Positions 20,656-28,082 of a DNA stretch of 64,000 nucleotides are shown here, one piece after another. The DNA is from Burkholderiaceae bacterium (GTDB lineage Bacteria > Pseudomonadota > Gammaproteobacteria > Burkholderiales > Burkholderiaceae_A). Location: the NCBI GenBank assembly GCA_018402635.1, contig JAGYIP010000005.1, positions 434,001 to 498,000 of the forward strand, read 5' to 3'. A program made the position numbers and the translations under genes. Numbering within the stretch: the stretch's first letter is position 1; the number at the start of each line of letters is the position of its first letter. The notes beneath the pieces were generated by a model. It made no database searches and was not told the DNA's origin. It saw only the letters and a list, made by a program, of their open reading frames with translations.

Positions 20656-21032
20656 TCCCAACACACCGCCATACCAACGAAGCCCCTACACCCATTGCAT
20701 TAACCAGTCGCGCCTCTCAAGCCGTTCTCGAACTTCAGTACGACGACCACGAGCCCTTCGAACTAAGCTTTGAGTTTCTTCGCGTCTACTCACCTTCAGC
20801 CGAGGTGCTTGGGCACGGCCCTGGCCAAGAGGTTCTTCAGACAGGCAAACGCCAGGTTCAAATTGTTGCCATTGAGCCTATTGGTCACTACGCCATTAAG
20901 CCCATCTTTTCGGACAACCATGACACAGGAATTTATTCGTGGTCTTACCTTTGGTGGCTATGTCAGAATCAGCAGGCCTTATGGCTGCGCTACCTGGAAA
21001 GGCTGGAGGAGGCATCGGGCTCACGCGATTAG
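20652..21032 (+). CDS. DUF971 protein (gamma-butyrobetaine hydroxylase-like N-terminal domain)
   Basis: 126 residues. Matches the short bacterial DUF971 proteins: FELSFEFLRVYSPSAEVLGH, RQVQIVAIEPIGHYAIKPIF, SDNHDTGIYSWSYLWWLC. These resemble the small N-terminal domain of gamma-butyrobetaine hydroxylase. In many Burkholderiales this gene leads a ubiE-ubiB group, which is absent here. Translation is coupled to the antiporter by an ATGA overlap. Molecular function not established; Fe-S related roles have been proposed for relatives. Confidence 0.85.
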   Translation: MIPTHRHTNEAPTPIALTSRASQAVLELQYDDHEPFELSFEFLRVYSPSAEVLGHGPGQEVLQTGKRQVQIVAIEPIGHYAIKPIFSDNHDTGIYSWSYLWWLCQNQQALWLRYLERLEEASGSRD

Positions 21033-21081
21033 TCTCGACCAAGCCCTTCATCGCCGAAGACAAAGCCCGCATAGCGCAACC

Positions 21082-21918
21082 TTAGTGAAACACCCCAAAA
21101 GCCTTAAGTAAGCCAATTCCGCTCACAACCAACAGCGCGATGCCAAGCACCCGAAAAAAGGTGCTCCCCTCGGCTTGAACCAGTCTCTGGTGAACGCGCT
21201 CGCCAATAATATGGCCTACAAAGGCGCAGGGTAGCAGCCAGAGGTGATGAATGAGCTGCAAATTGACCCCCAATGCAACAAACGAGGCCAGCTTAAGCGC
21301 TGTAAGAATCTGCCAATTCACGAAAAGGGTGTTGCGGAGTTTTTCCTTGGCAACGTTCTGGGCGAAGGGCGGAATAATAAGTGGCGCGCCCGTGAGCGAA
21401 CTGCCGCTTACATACCCCCCCAAGGCCAAAAGCCCACGCTCGGTCCAGACACTTTTAATTTTGATGGGCCGATTCACAATGTAGCCAACTGCGTAGGCCG
21501 AGATAATGACGAAAATGAAAATGGACATGACGTCAGCCGGTAGAGTTACAAGGCCGACAATGCCAATTAATTTCGGAATAATCATGATCTTCATAGCCGA
21601 CCATAGGTACTTCCAATCAATGCCTAGGGCCGCCGATAAAGATCTATCCCCGCCGCTTGCCTGCGAGGTAGTCACCGTTTTTCGATGCGTCTGCCAGTTA
21701 TGCAGGAAAACAAGGCTTGAGAAGAAAATGAGGTGAGCCGCTATAAGGGGAAGAAAGACAAGCGGGTCGTTCACAATTAGAAGTAAGAACGGAAGCGACA
21801 AAACAGCGCCTCCAAACCCTAGCCCCGTTCTTACAAAACCACTCCAGGCAAAGATAAGGCCGATAGCGACATACTGCAGACAGGCTAAGATTTTCCATAG
21901 CCCGATATTATCGGGCAA
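21082..21918 (-). CDS. TauE/SafE-family membrane exporter
   Basis: 278 residues, about eight hydrophobic segments, with the family repeat motif GFVRTGLGFGGAVLSLPFLL near residue 30 and GGYVSGSSLTGAPLIIPPFA at about 175. TauE/SafE proteins are predicted anion or sulfonate/sulfite exporters. The only in-frame start is TTG at 21918, which touches a perfect palindrome. It follows uspA closely (7 bases), so the two are probably one transcript. Substrate not predictable from sequence. Confidence 0.8.
   Translation of the reverse strand: MPDNIGLWKILACLQYVAIGLIFAWSGFVRTGLGFGGAVLSLPFLLLIVNDPLVFLPLIAAHLIFFSSLVFLHNWQTHRKTVTTSQASGGDRSLSAALGIDWKYLWSAMKIMIIPKLIGIVGLVTLPADVMSIFIFVIISAYAVGYIVNRPIKIKSVWTERGLLALGGYVSGSSLTGAPLIIPPFAQNVAKEKLRNTLFVNWQILTALKLASFVALGVNLQLIHHLWLLPCAFVGHIIGERVHQRLVQAEGSTFFRVLGIALLVVSGIGLLKAFGVFH
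21900..21916. repeat. Perfect 8-1-8 palindrome at the TauE/SafE start
   Basis: GCCCGATA-T-TATCGGGC is a perfect inverted repeat over the boundary of the stress-protein gene and the exporter start (TTG 21918-21916). It has no U-tract on the coding strand, so it is not a standard terminator. It could be an operator or an mRNA hairpin that hides the start. Confidence 0.7.
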
Positions 21919-21924
21919 AAAGCC

Positions 21925-22371
21925 CTAACTGACTTTGCTTACAACCACCAAGACGCTACAGGGCGAGCGCTCCACTAAAGAAACAGAATTGGAGCCACTC
22001 CACCAGCGGGCAATCCAGTTCTCTTTGTACTCGTGGCCAATAACAATAAGGTCGGCCTGAACCTGCTTGGCATATTCGGTAATTTCGGTGACCACATCGC
22101 CCGAAAGCAGACGGCCTGTTGCCTTAAAACCGTGCTCGGCAAGCAAAGCCAGGCCAGAGTCGAGTGTGCGTTGCTGCTCTTTCGCGCGGTCTTCAATAGC
22201 CGTATCGGCAAAAACAGCCTCTCCATAGACACCGAGGCCCTCGTAGCCATTGGAGGCAACGGAGACGAGCTCAAGGTCGGAGTCGCGCCATTGGGCAATC
22301 TCTTTCGATTCAAGCAAGGCCCTTTGACCAACCTCGGACCCGTTGTATGCAAGTAAGATCTTCTTGTACAT
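21925..22371 (-). CDS. Universal stress protein, UspA family
   Basis: 148 residues, a single Usp domain: KKILLAYNGSEVGQRALLES at the N-terminus, GDVVTEITEYAKQVQADLIV and the nucleotide-binding loop near IGHEYKENWIARWWSGSNSV then SPCSVLVV. The loop departs from the usual G-x2-G-x9-G-S/T because of the WIARWW insertion, so ATP binding is uncertain. Probable soluble stress protein, upstream in the transcript with the TauE/SafE exporter. Confidence 0.85.
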   Translation of the reverse strand: MYKKILLAYNGSEVGQRALLESKEIAQWRDSDLELVSVASNGYEGLGVYGEAVFADTAIEDRAKEQQRTLDSGLALLAEHGFKATGRLLSGDVVTEITEYAKQVQADLIVIGHEYKENWIARWWSGSNSVSLVERSPCSVLVVVSKVS

Positions 22372-22425
22372 GCATAGAGGCTACACTTAATCAACTACCT
22401 TTTGTTCTAGGGAAAGCCCCAAACC

Positions 22426-22551
22426 TTGCCAGGACCTTTTCTTATTGGACTCGTGAAGTCCTTACTCATCGGCCGACTTCGACGAGGACTGTTTCGGTAT
22501 GCCCTGCCTATTGTTTTTACCGCCTTAAAGCGTTTGTTTACGCGACGCTAG
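22426..22551 (+). CDS. Possible 41-residue membrane/basic small protein
   Basis: Reading from TTG at 22426: PGPFLIGLVKSLLIGRLRRG, then LFRYALPIVFTALKRLFTRR and stop. It has an amphipathic, hydrophobic and arginine-rich character that looks coding rather than random, in the gap before the site-2 protease (22 bases to its ATG). The upstream GGGAAAG is a weak ribosome site. Another frame is also open for longer but has a shadow-like composition. No family recognised; low confidence. Confidence 0.3.
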   Translation: MPGPFLIGLVKSLLIGRLRRGLFRYALPIVFTALKRLFTRR

Positions 22552-22573
22552 GCCTACCCGAAGGGATTTGAGC

Positions 22574-23242
22574 ATGCCCGATTTTCTTCAGACTCTTCTT
22601 ATTTTTGCCATTCCTGTTGTCCTAGCCATTACGCTTCACGAGGCTGCGCACGGTTACGCGGCAAAAGCGCTCGGCGACCCCACAGCCTACCTTCTAGGGC
22701 GCGTCAGCCTGAACCCGTTGCGGCACATTGACCTCATTGGCACCATCGCCATGCCAATTGGCATTCTGTTGCTCACCCAGGGCCAGTTTCTGTTTGGATG
22801 GGCAAAGCCTGTGCCGGTGCAGTTTGGTCGCCTGCGCAACCCAAAGCGCGACATGATCCCCGTGGCCTTTGCTGGACCCGCCATGAATTTCCTTCAGGCC
22901 TTTCTCTGGGGACTCCTGATGCTTGTGCTTCTTAGCCTTGAACTTGAACAAAGCATCGCCTTTAAGGTCTGCCAGGCAGGCATTCTGGCGAACCTCATTA
23001 TTTTTTGTTTTAACCTTCTGCCACTTCCTCCCCTTGATGGTGGACGGGTTCTGGTTGGGCTCGTGCCCACAAAGCTCGCCATTCAAATAAGTAGGCTCGA
23101 GCCGTTTGGCATTTGGATTGTCCTTGCGCTGCTTCTAACGGGGGGACTTGGAACCTACTGGATGCTGCCTGCAATGGAATTCAGCCGCGCCATCCTTCAG
23201 CTTCTTCTTATGCCATTTTCATGGCTGCTATCTGCTCCTTAG
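22574..23242 (+). CDS. Site-2 protease family metallopeptidase (M50)
   Basis: 222 residues, about five membrane segments. Zinc-binding HEAAH (residues about 19-23, in ITLHEAAHGYAAKALGDPTA) and the second motif LPLPPLDGGRVLVGL with its aspartate are both intact. Short stand-alone M50 peptidases of this type are common in Burkholderiales, and their substrates are mostly unknown. The ATG at 22574 has AAGG upstream; an in-frame TTG two codons earlier is less likely. Confidence 0.92.
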   Translation: MPDFLQTLLIFAIPVVLAITLHEAAHGYAAKALGDPTAYLLGRVSLNPLRHIDLIGTIAMPIGILLLTQGQFLFGWAKPVPVQFGRLRNPKRDMIPVAFAGPAMNFLQAFLWGLLMLVLLSLELEQSIAFKVCQAGILANLIIFCFNLLPLPPLDGGRVLVGLVPTKLAIQISRLEPFGIWIVLALLLTGGLGTYWMLPAMEFSRAILQLLLMPFSWLLSAP

Positions 23243-23309
23243 GTTTGCCTTGGCTGCCAACCCCACTATACTTTCAGTGAACCAAAGCCAGTGGAGGCTA
23301 CAAATTTAA

Positions 23310-23552
23310 ATGATCAGAAATCAACTTAAGGCTGTGACCTTCGGTTTACTCATGGCTTGTCTTCTGCCACAAGGTCTTTCTGCCCAGCAGCTTGCCAGCG
23401 CCAAATCAATGAAATGTCACCTGTCTGAAAGGCAAGACAATCGCGATAAAACCCGAACGGCCTGTATCTATAAGTGCCCCAATGGCAAGAAAGAGCGCGA
23501 GGTTATTCCAAAGGGCGTCAGCTGCCCAGGCTATCTTGACGTAGGTTCCTAG
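23310..23552 (+). CDS. Small secreted hypothetical protein
   Basis: 80 residues with a signal peptide: IRNQLKAVTFGLLMACLLPQ, cleavage likely after LSA at about residue 25. The mature part has four cysteines, KCHL, ACIYKC and SCPG, so it is probably a disulfide-bonded periplasmic protein. The start ATG at 23310 is preceded by GTGGAGG. No family recognised. Between the site-2 protease and the HDAC-family gene. Confidence 0.6.
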   Translation: MIRNQLKAVTFGLLMACLLPQGLSAQQLASAKSMKCHLSERQDNRDKTRTACIYKCPNGKKEREVIPKGVSCPGYLDVGS

Positions 23553-23567
23553 CCGGGCCGGTTTTAT

Positions 23568-24476
23568 TTGATTAAGGCCTTTAGCACCGACCAGTTTGAG
23601 CTGCCCCTGCCCGCCGGGCATCGCTTTCCGATGGCAAAGTACCGCATGCTCAAAGAATCGCTGCAAAACTTTTCGGCCATTTCACTTGAAAGCCCGCCTG
23701 CAGCGAGCGACGAGCAGCTCTGGCTATGCCACGACCCCGTGTATGTGGAACAGCTCTGCACCGGAAGGCTGGATGACAAGGCGATGAAGCGAATTGGCTT
23801 TCCCTGGTCGCCTGCAATGGTAGAGCGCTCAAGACGGTCTGTGGGTGCCACCGTTGCGGCATGCGAGGCAGCGTATTTCGGCGAGCCAAAGGTTGCTTTC
23901 AACTTGGCTGGTGGGACGCACCATGCCCACCGTGACTTTGGCTCGGGCTACTGCTGTTTTAACGATGCCGCCGTTGCATGCTGTTGGATGCAGAACCGTT
24001 GGGGTCTTGGCCAGGTCACCATCATTGACCTCGATGTTCATCAGGGCGATGGTACCGCGGCTATTCTAGCGAATCGGCCTCACACCTTCACATGCTCCAT
24101 CCACGGCGCGTCCAACTTTCCTTTTCGAAAGACTAGGTCGGACATTGATATTGCGCTTGCCGATGGCACCGCTGATGACGAGTATTTGAAGGCTCTTGGT
24201 GATCTTCTTGATACCTTGAATACCTTTCCAAAACACGATTTACTCATTTACCTGGCTGGCGCAGACCCTCTTGCGAGCGATAGGCTTGGTCGACTAAGCC
24301 TTAGCCTTGACGGGCTTCATGCCCGAGACGAGGCTGTATTTGGTTTCGCAAAGGCGCGAGGCATTCCAATTGCAGTGGCCATGGCCGGGGGCTATGCAGA
24401 CCCCATTGAGCTTACCGTGCAAGCGCACCGCCAGACCTTTGAGTCTGCGGTCCGCCTTTTCAGCAACGAGGCTTAA
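23568..24476 (+). CDS. HDAC-family zinc deacetylase, class IV-like
   Basis: 302 residues of the arginase/deacetylase fold. Diagnostic stretches: AGHRFPMAKYRMLKESL, GGTHHAHRDFGSGYCCFNDA (catalytic His pair), IIDLDVHQGDGTAAILA (zinc Asp and His), AGADPLASDRLGRLSLSLDG (third zinc Asp) and AGGYAD with the catalytic tyrosine. The DLDVHQGDGT and ADPLxxDRLG forms are those of the HDAC11-like group. Start TTG at 23568 (IKAFSTDQFELPLPAG); no ATG fits the family N-terminus. Substrate likely a small N-acetylated or acylated compound; not proven. Confidence 0.88.
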   Translation: MIKAFSTDQFELPLPAGHRFPMAKYRMLKESLQNFSAISLESPPAASDEQLWLCHDPVYVEQLCTGRLDDKAMKRIGFPWSPAMVERSRRSVGATVAACEAAYFGEPKVAFNLAGGTHHAHRDFGSGYCCFNDAAVACCWMQNRWGLGQVTIIDLDVHQGDGTAAILANRPHTFTCSIHGASNFPFRKTRSDIDIALADGTADDEYLKALGDLLDTLNTFPKHDLLIYLAGADPLASDRLGRLSLSLDGLHARDEAVFGFAKARGIPIAVAMAGGYADPIELTVQAHRQTFESAVRLFSNEA

Positions 24477-24512
24477 GCCTTCAAAGCCAGCTTATCGGCC
24501 TTGTTAGGCCGT

Positions 24513-25985
24513 TTAATGACGAACATCGCCAATAGCAACAAACTTCATTTCAAGGTAGTCATCAATGCCATGGCTTGAGCCTTCTCGGCCCAGTCCACTT
24601 TGCTTAACACCGCCAAAGGGCACATGCTCGGTAGCAAGTATTCCAACATTCACGCCCACCATGCCGTATTCAAGGGCCTCGCTTACACGAAAGATACGGC
24701 CGACATCGCGGGCATAGAAATAACTGGCAAGCCCGTAGATCGTGGCATTGGCAAGCGCCACCGCCTCTTGCTCGGTTTTAAACTTGAAAACGGGTGCGAA
24801 AGGACCAAAGGTTTCTTCCGTGGCGCAAACCATGTTGGCAGTTGCATTGGCAATGACGGTTGGCTGAAAGAAACGGCCTGAAATTCGCGCACCACCTGTG
24901 ACGACCCGCCCCCCCTTTTGCTTGGCATCGTCCAAGTGACGCATGACCTTGTCGACGGCGGCATCTTCAATGAGTGGGCCTTGGTTGACGCCCTCTTCAA
25001 AGCCATTGCCCACCTTCGCGGTTGCAACCTTGGCTGCAAACTTCTCGACAAAGGCATCGTAGACGCCTTCCTGCACATAGAAGCGGTTGGCGCAGACACA
25101 GGTCTGACCTGCATTGCGGTACTTGCTTGCCCAGGCCCCTTCAACCGCACTATCAAGATCGGCATCGTCAAAGACAATAAAGGGCGCATTTCCCCCGAGC
25201 TCGAGGGAGAGCTTTTTAATGCTGGGCGCAGACTGCGCCATAAGAATACGGCCGACCTCGGTGGAACCGGTAAAGCTAAGGTGGCGGACCGTTTCGGAGC
25301 CACAGAAGACCTTGCCTATGGCAATGCTGTTCTCTGCGTCAGCGGTAATGACCTGCAGCACGCCTGCGGGAATGCCAGCGCGTTGCGCCAGCTCGGCAAC
25401 AGCCAGTGCGCTAAGGGGCGTTTGTTCGGCTGGCTTAATGACAACGGGGCAGCCCGCTGCCAGGGCCGGGGCCACCTTACGGGTAATCATGGCCAAGGGG
25501 AAGTTCCAAGGGGTAATGGCTGCACAAACACCTATAGGCTGACGCAGAACAAGTAGACGGCGATTGTTGTCAAAGGTGGGAAGCGTCTCGCCATTAATGC
25601 GCTTTGCCTCCTCGGCAAACCATTCGACAAAACTTGCACCGTAGGCAACTTCGCCACGCGACTCTGCGAGCGGCTTGCCATTCTCGGCGGTCATAAGACG
25701 AGCCAGGTCGTCTATGTTGGCCATAAGCAGCTCGTACCAACGGCGCAGAAGATTAGCCCGAGCCTTCGCCTGGGTTTCACGCCAAGAGGGCCAGGCGGCA
25801 TTTGCGGTTTCAATGGCCTGCTCGGCCTGCTGCGCAGTGCAATTCGCCACCTTGCCAAGCTCCATACCCGTGGCAGGGTCGTTAACACTAAACTGCTGAT
25901 GGCTGTCTGCCCACTGGCCATTGAGGAAGGCTTGAGACTTCAGCAGACTTGGGTCTTTTAATAGACTTAAGGGGTTTGCTTTCAT
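24513..25985 (-). CDS. gabD: NAD(P)-dependent succinate-semialdehyde dehydrogenase
   Basis: Aldehyde dehydrogenase fold, 490 residues. Motifs: ITPWNFPLAMITRKVAPALA, FTGSTEVGRILMA, LELGGNAPFIVFDDADLD (catalytic Glu), NAGQTCVCANRFYVQ (catalytic Cys), EETFGPFAPVF and EHVPFGGVKQSGLGREGS. Closest to GabD, which oxidises succinate semialdehyde to succinate in GABA and polyamine breakdown. The start is given as ATG at 25985; GTG at 25991 fits the AGGAGA ribosome site slightly better. Flanked on both sides by HDAC-family genes. Confidence 0.88.
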   Translation of the reverse strand: MKANPLSLLKDPSLLKSQAFLNGQWADSHQQFSVNDPATGMELGKVANCTAQQAEQAIETANAAWPSWRETQAKARANLLRRWYELLMANIDDLARLMTAENGKPLAESRGEVAYGASFVEWFAEEAKRINGETLPTFDNNRRLLVLRQPIGVCAAITPWNFPLAMITRKVAPALAAGCPVVIKPAEQTPLSALAVAELAQRAGIPAGVLQVITADAENSIAIGKVFCGSETVRHLSFTGSTEVGRILMAQSAPSIKKLSLELGGNAPFIVFDDADLDSAVEGAWASKYRNAGQTCVCANRFYVQEGVYDAFVEKFAAKVATAKVGNGFEEGVNQGPLIEDAAVDKVMRHLDDAKQKGGRVVTGGARISGRFFQPTVIANATANMVCATEETFGPFAPVFKFKTEQEAVALANATIYGLASYFYARDVGRIFRVSEALEYGMVGVNVGILATEHVPFGGVKQSGLGREGSSHGIDDYLEMKFVAIGDVRH

Positions 25986-26040
25986 ATCCACAACCAAGGT
26001 CTCCTATGTTTTAACCTGGTCATTGTATCCTTCAAGCGTC

Positions 26041-26973
26041 ATGCACTTTTACTCTCATCCCCGGTTCCAAGACCACTGCATGGGCCCAGGCCACCCTGAG
26101 TGCCCTGAGCGGCTTATGGCCATTGAGCAAGCGCTTAAGACGCAGGCACTCTGGGCTCGGCTCAACCATCAGCAAGCCAAGCCTGTCGACATCCGCCTGC
26201 TTAGACTGGCTCACACCGAAGATCTCTTGCATCGGCTCGAATCACCCGTCTCCAGCGGGACCTACGAATACATAGATCCCGATACCTGCATAAATGCTCG
26301 GACCTACGAGGCCATTCTTTTAGCGACTGGAGCGGTTCTTCAGGCCATCGATGCGGTCATGGCCGGCGAATCACGCCATGCCTTTTGTGCCGTTCGTCCT
26401 CCTGGCCATCATGCCGAGCGAGAGTCCGCAATGGGCTTTTGTTTTGTGAATCACATTGCACTTGGCGCCTTGTATGCCCGACAGAAACACGGAGTTGAGC
26501 GTGTCGCCGTCATCGACTTCGATGTGCACCACGGCAACGGCACCGAAGCTATTCTTGCGAACGAAGAGGGTGTGTTGATGGTCTCGTCGTTTCAACAAGG
26601 CATCTACCCGGGTTCTGGTACTAGGCCTAAAGGACCAAACATGGTGAATATCCCCCTGCAGGCGGGTGCCGGTTCGCAGGCAATTGGCTTGATGTTAAAG
26701 AACGACTGGCTCCCCGCCCTTGAAGAGTTTCAGCCTCAACTCATACTTATTTCGGCGGGGTTCGATGCCCACCGCGAGGACCCCTTGGCTGGTCTTGCCT
26801 GGACCGACGACGACTATGCCCTTATTACCGACGCGCTGGTTGGGCTTGCCGATACCTTCTGTCCCAATCGAATCGTAAGCAGCCTCGAGGGCGGTTACTG
26901 CCTTGATGCACTTGGCCGCAGCGTGGCAGCGCATGTTGCTAGCTTACTTGCCCCCTCTCATAAGGCAGTCTAG
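26041..26973 (+). CDS. HDAC-family zinc deacetylase, class II-like
   Basis: 310 residues. HPRFQDHCMGPGHPECPERL at the N-terminus, AVRPPGHHAERESAMGFCFV (His pair), VIDFDVHHGNGTEAILA (zinc Asp and His), ISAGFDAHREDPLAGL (zinc Asp) and SLEGGYCLDALG (catalytic Tyr). All catalytic residues are present. Bacterial relatives act on acetylpolyamines or on small acylated metabolites. Starts at the ATG at 26041, divergent from gabD by about 55 bases; the next gene follows after two bases. Confidence 0.9.
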   Translation: MHFYSHPRFQDHCMGPGHPECPERLMAIEQALKTQALWARLNHQQAKPVDIRLLRLAHTEDLLHRLESPVSSGTYEYIDPDTCINARTYEAILLATGAVLQAIDAVMAGESRHAFCAVRPPGHHAERESAMGFCFVNHIALGALYARQKHGVERVAVIDFDVHHGNGTEAILANEEGVLMVSSFQQGIYPGSGTRPKGPNMVNIPLQAGAGSQAIGLMLKNDWLPALEEFQPQLILISAGFDAHREDPLAGLAWTDDDYALITDALVGLADTFCPNRIVSSLEGGYCLDALGRSVAAHVASLLAPSHKAV

Positions 26974-26975
26974 TC

Positions 26976-27263
26976 GTGGCCGATGCCTGGGACCTTATTG
27001 CAGAACTGCGCATTCAAAAGGCCGTTGAGAATGGGGATCTTTCCAACCTACCGGGCGAAGGAAAAGCGGTTGAGGTAACCGAAGATTTTTCTATTCCTTG
27101 GACCGTGCGGTGGCTGTTGCGCAAGTCCAAACAATCAAGCGCTTCTTCTGAAGCCAAGTTTCAGGCCAAGGCCATTGCATCGCAGATTCTTAATGGTGAG
27201 CATCGACGAGCAAGGCTAACTGCGCTCGTTAAGAAGGCTAGAGACGTTAAGGCTGTGAAATAG
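26976..27263 (+). CDS. DUF1992 (DnaJ-homologue C28-like) protein
   Basis: 95 residues from GTG at 26976. AELRIQKAVENGDLSNLPGE then GKAVEV is the DUF1992 core (consensus IQEAMEEGEFDNLPGKGKPL). It lacks any J domain. Function unknown; the domain is found in animal DNAJC28. The 3' end overlaps the convergent soxZ by 17 bases. Confidence 0.8.
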   Translation: MADAWDLIAELRIQKAVENGDLSNLPGEGKAVEVTEDFSIPWTVRWLLRKSKQSSASSEAKFQAKAIASQILNGEHRRARLTALVKKARDVKAVK

Positions 27264-27588
27264 TCAAAGCCCGCTTAACTGTTCTTGTAAGACCCTGATC
27301 CCCCACCCATTCACACTCCATCTCGCCTGCCTGCTCCACACGAAAAGGAAACCGAATACTGGGATCTGCACCCATACCCGAATGAAGGTCTGCTCGAAAC
27401 ACTTCCTTGCCATTGAATCGACAGACAAGCCTCCGAATAAGGTTCGCGGCGATGAGCTCGCCGCGCTCCGTTCGACGAAAACCTGATTCCATGGGGTGAC
27501 GAATGATGGCGTGCACTTCAACCACTGACCCCTGAGGTACGGGCGACTGAAATTGCAAAACAGCGCGAGGAGCGACAGGGCCTGTCAC
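27247..27588 (-). CDS. soxZ: SoxZ-like sulfur carrier partner
   Basis: 113 residues, immunoglobulin-like SoxZ fold: VVEVHAIIRHPMESGFRRTE, LIRRLVCRFNGKEVFRADLH and EMECEWVGDQG align with SoxZ of the Kelly-Friedrich thiosulfate oxidation system. SoxZ binds SoxY and has no export signal; it crosses the membrane with SoxY. Start GTG at 27588, six bases after the soxY stop. Last gene of the iorA-iorB-soxY-soxZ operon. No other sox gene (soxA, soxX, soxB, soxC or soxD) lies in the window. Confidence 0.85.
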   Translation of the reverse strand: MTGPVAPRAVLQFQSPVPQGSVVEVHAIIRHPMESGFRRTERGELIAANLIRRLVCRFNGKEVFRADLHSGMGADPSIRFPFRVEQAGEMECEWVGDQGLTRTVKRALTISQP

Positions 27589-27594
27589 TTCTTA

Positions 27595-28062
27595 TCAACC
27601 TGCGCAGGCAGCCAGTGTGACAATGACCTGCTGATACGAACACCAGAACTCACCCTTATTGGTGCGAGCCACGGCCCAAACAGCCTGGGTGTCGGCAAGC
27701 CGAATACGGGTCTCAACGCGGGCCTCGGGCAGCTGAGGGCCAAGATAGAAGTTGGCAATAAACGGGGATGGATTCACCTCAGAAAAAAGGCGCAATTCTT
27801 GAACATGGTCTGCCTCGGTCATGGGGCTCTCAACACGAACGGACGTACGAACCAGAAATCCATTTTCAACTAATGGCGGCAAGGAGAGATGGACCCGCCC
27901 GTACTGCAAGGGCTGGCCATTTGCCCAACTAAGAACCGCCTGGGGAATATCCCTGCCGGCGGGCTCAGCCTGAGCGGCAAGCGCCGTTAGGCCCGAGCAG
28001 CCCCACAGGCTCAGGCCGCCACCAACAGCAAGGGCGTTTTTAAAGAAGGCTCTTCGCTGCAC
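27595..28062 (-). CDS. soxY: SoxY-like sulfur carrier with altered C-terminal arm
   Basis: 155 residues. The twin-arginine signal is QRRAFFKNALAVGGGLSLWG; the mature domain matches SoxY (VRTSVRVESPMTEADHVQEL, NPSPFIANFYLGPQLPEARV, ETRIRLADTQAVWAVARTNK). The cysteine that carries the sulfur is kept at C153, but the flexible terminal arm reads AACAG instead of the usual GGCGG. Start GTG at 28062, with AGGGA upstream. Lies 20 bases behind iorB. The call to family is firm, but whether it carries sulfur is not shown. Confidence 0.85.
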   Translation of the reverse strand: MQRRAFFKNALAVGGGLSLWGCSGLTALAAQAEPAGRDIPQAVLSWANGQPLQYGRVHLSLPPLVENGFLVRTSVRVESPMTEADHVQELRLFSEVNPSPFIANFYLGPQLPEARVETRIRLADTQAVWAVARTNKGEFWCSYQQVIVTLAACAG

Positions 28063-28082
28063 TGTTTTAATATCCCTCGCGT

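Noticed and set aside
22347-22571. 74-codon plus-strand frame before the site-2 protease
   Set aside because: Overlaps the uspA start and has an unlikely composition; another frame (22426-22551) looks more like protein.
27247-28062. SoxYZ as evidence of thiosulfate oxidation
   Set aside because: No soxA, soxX, soxB, soxC or soxD in the window; the carrier pair alone does not show the pathway.
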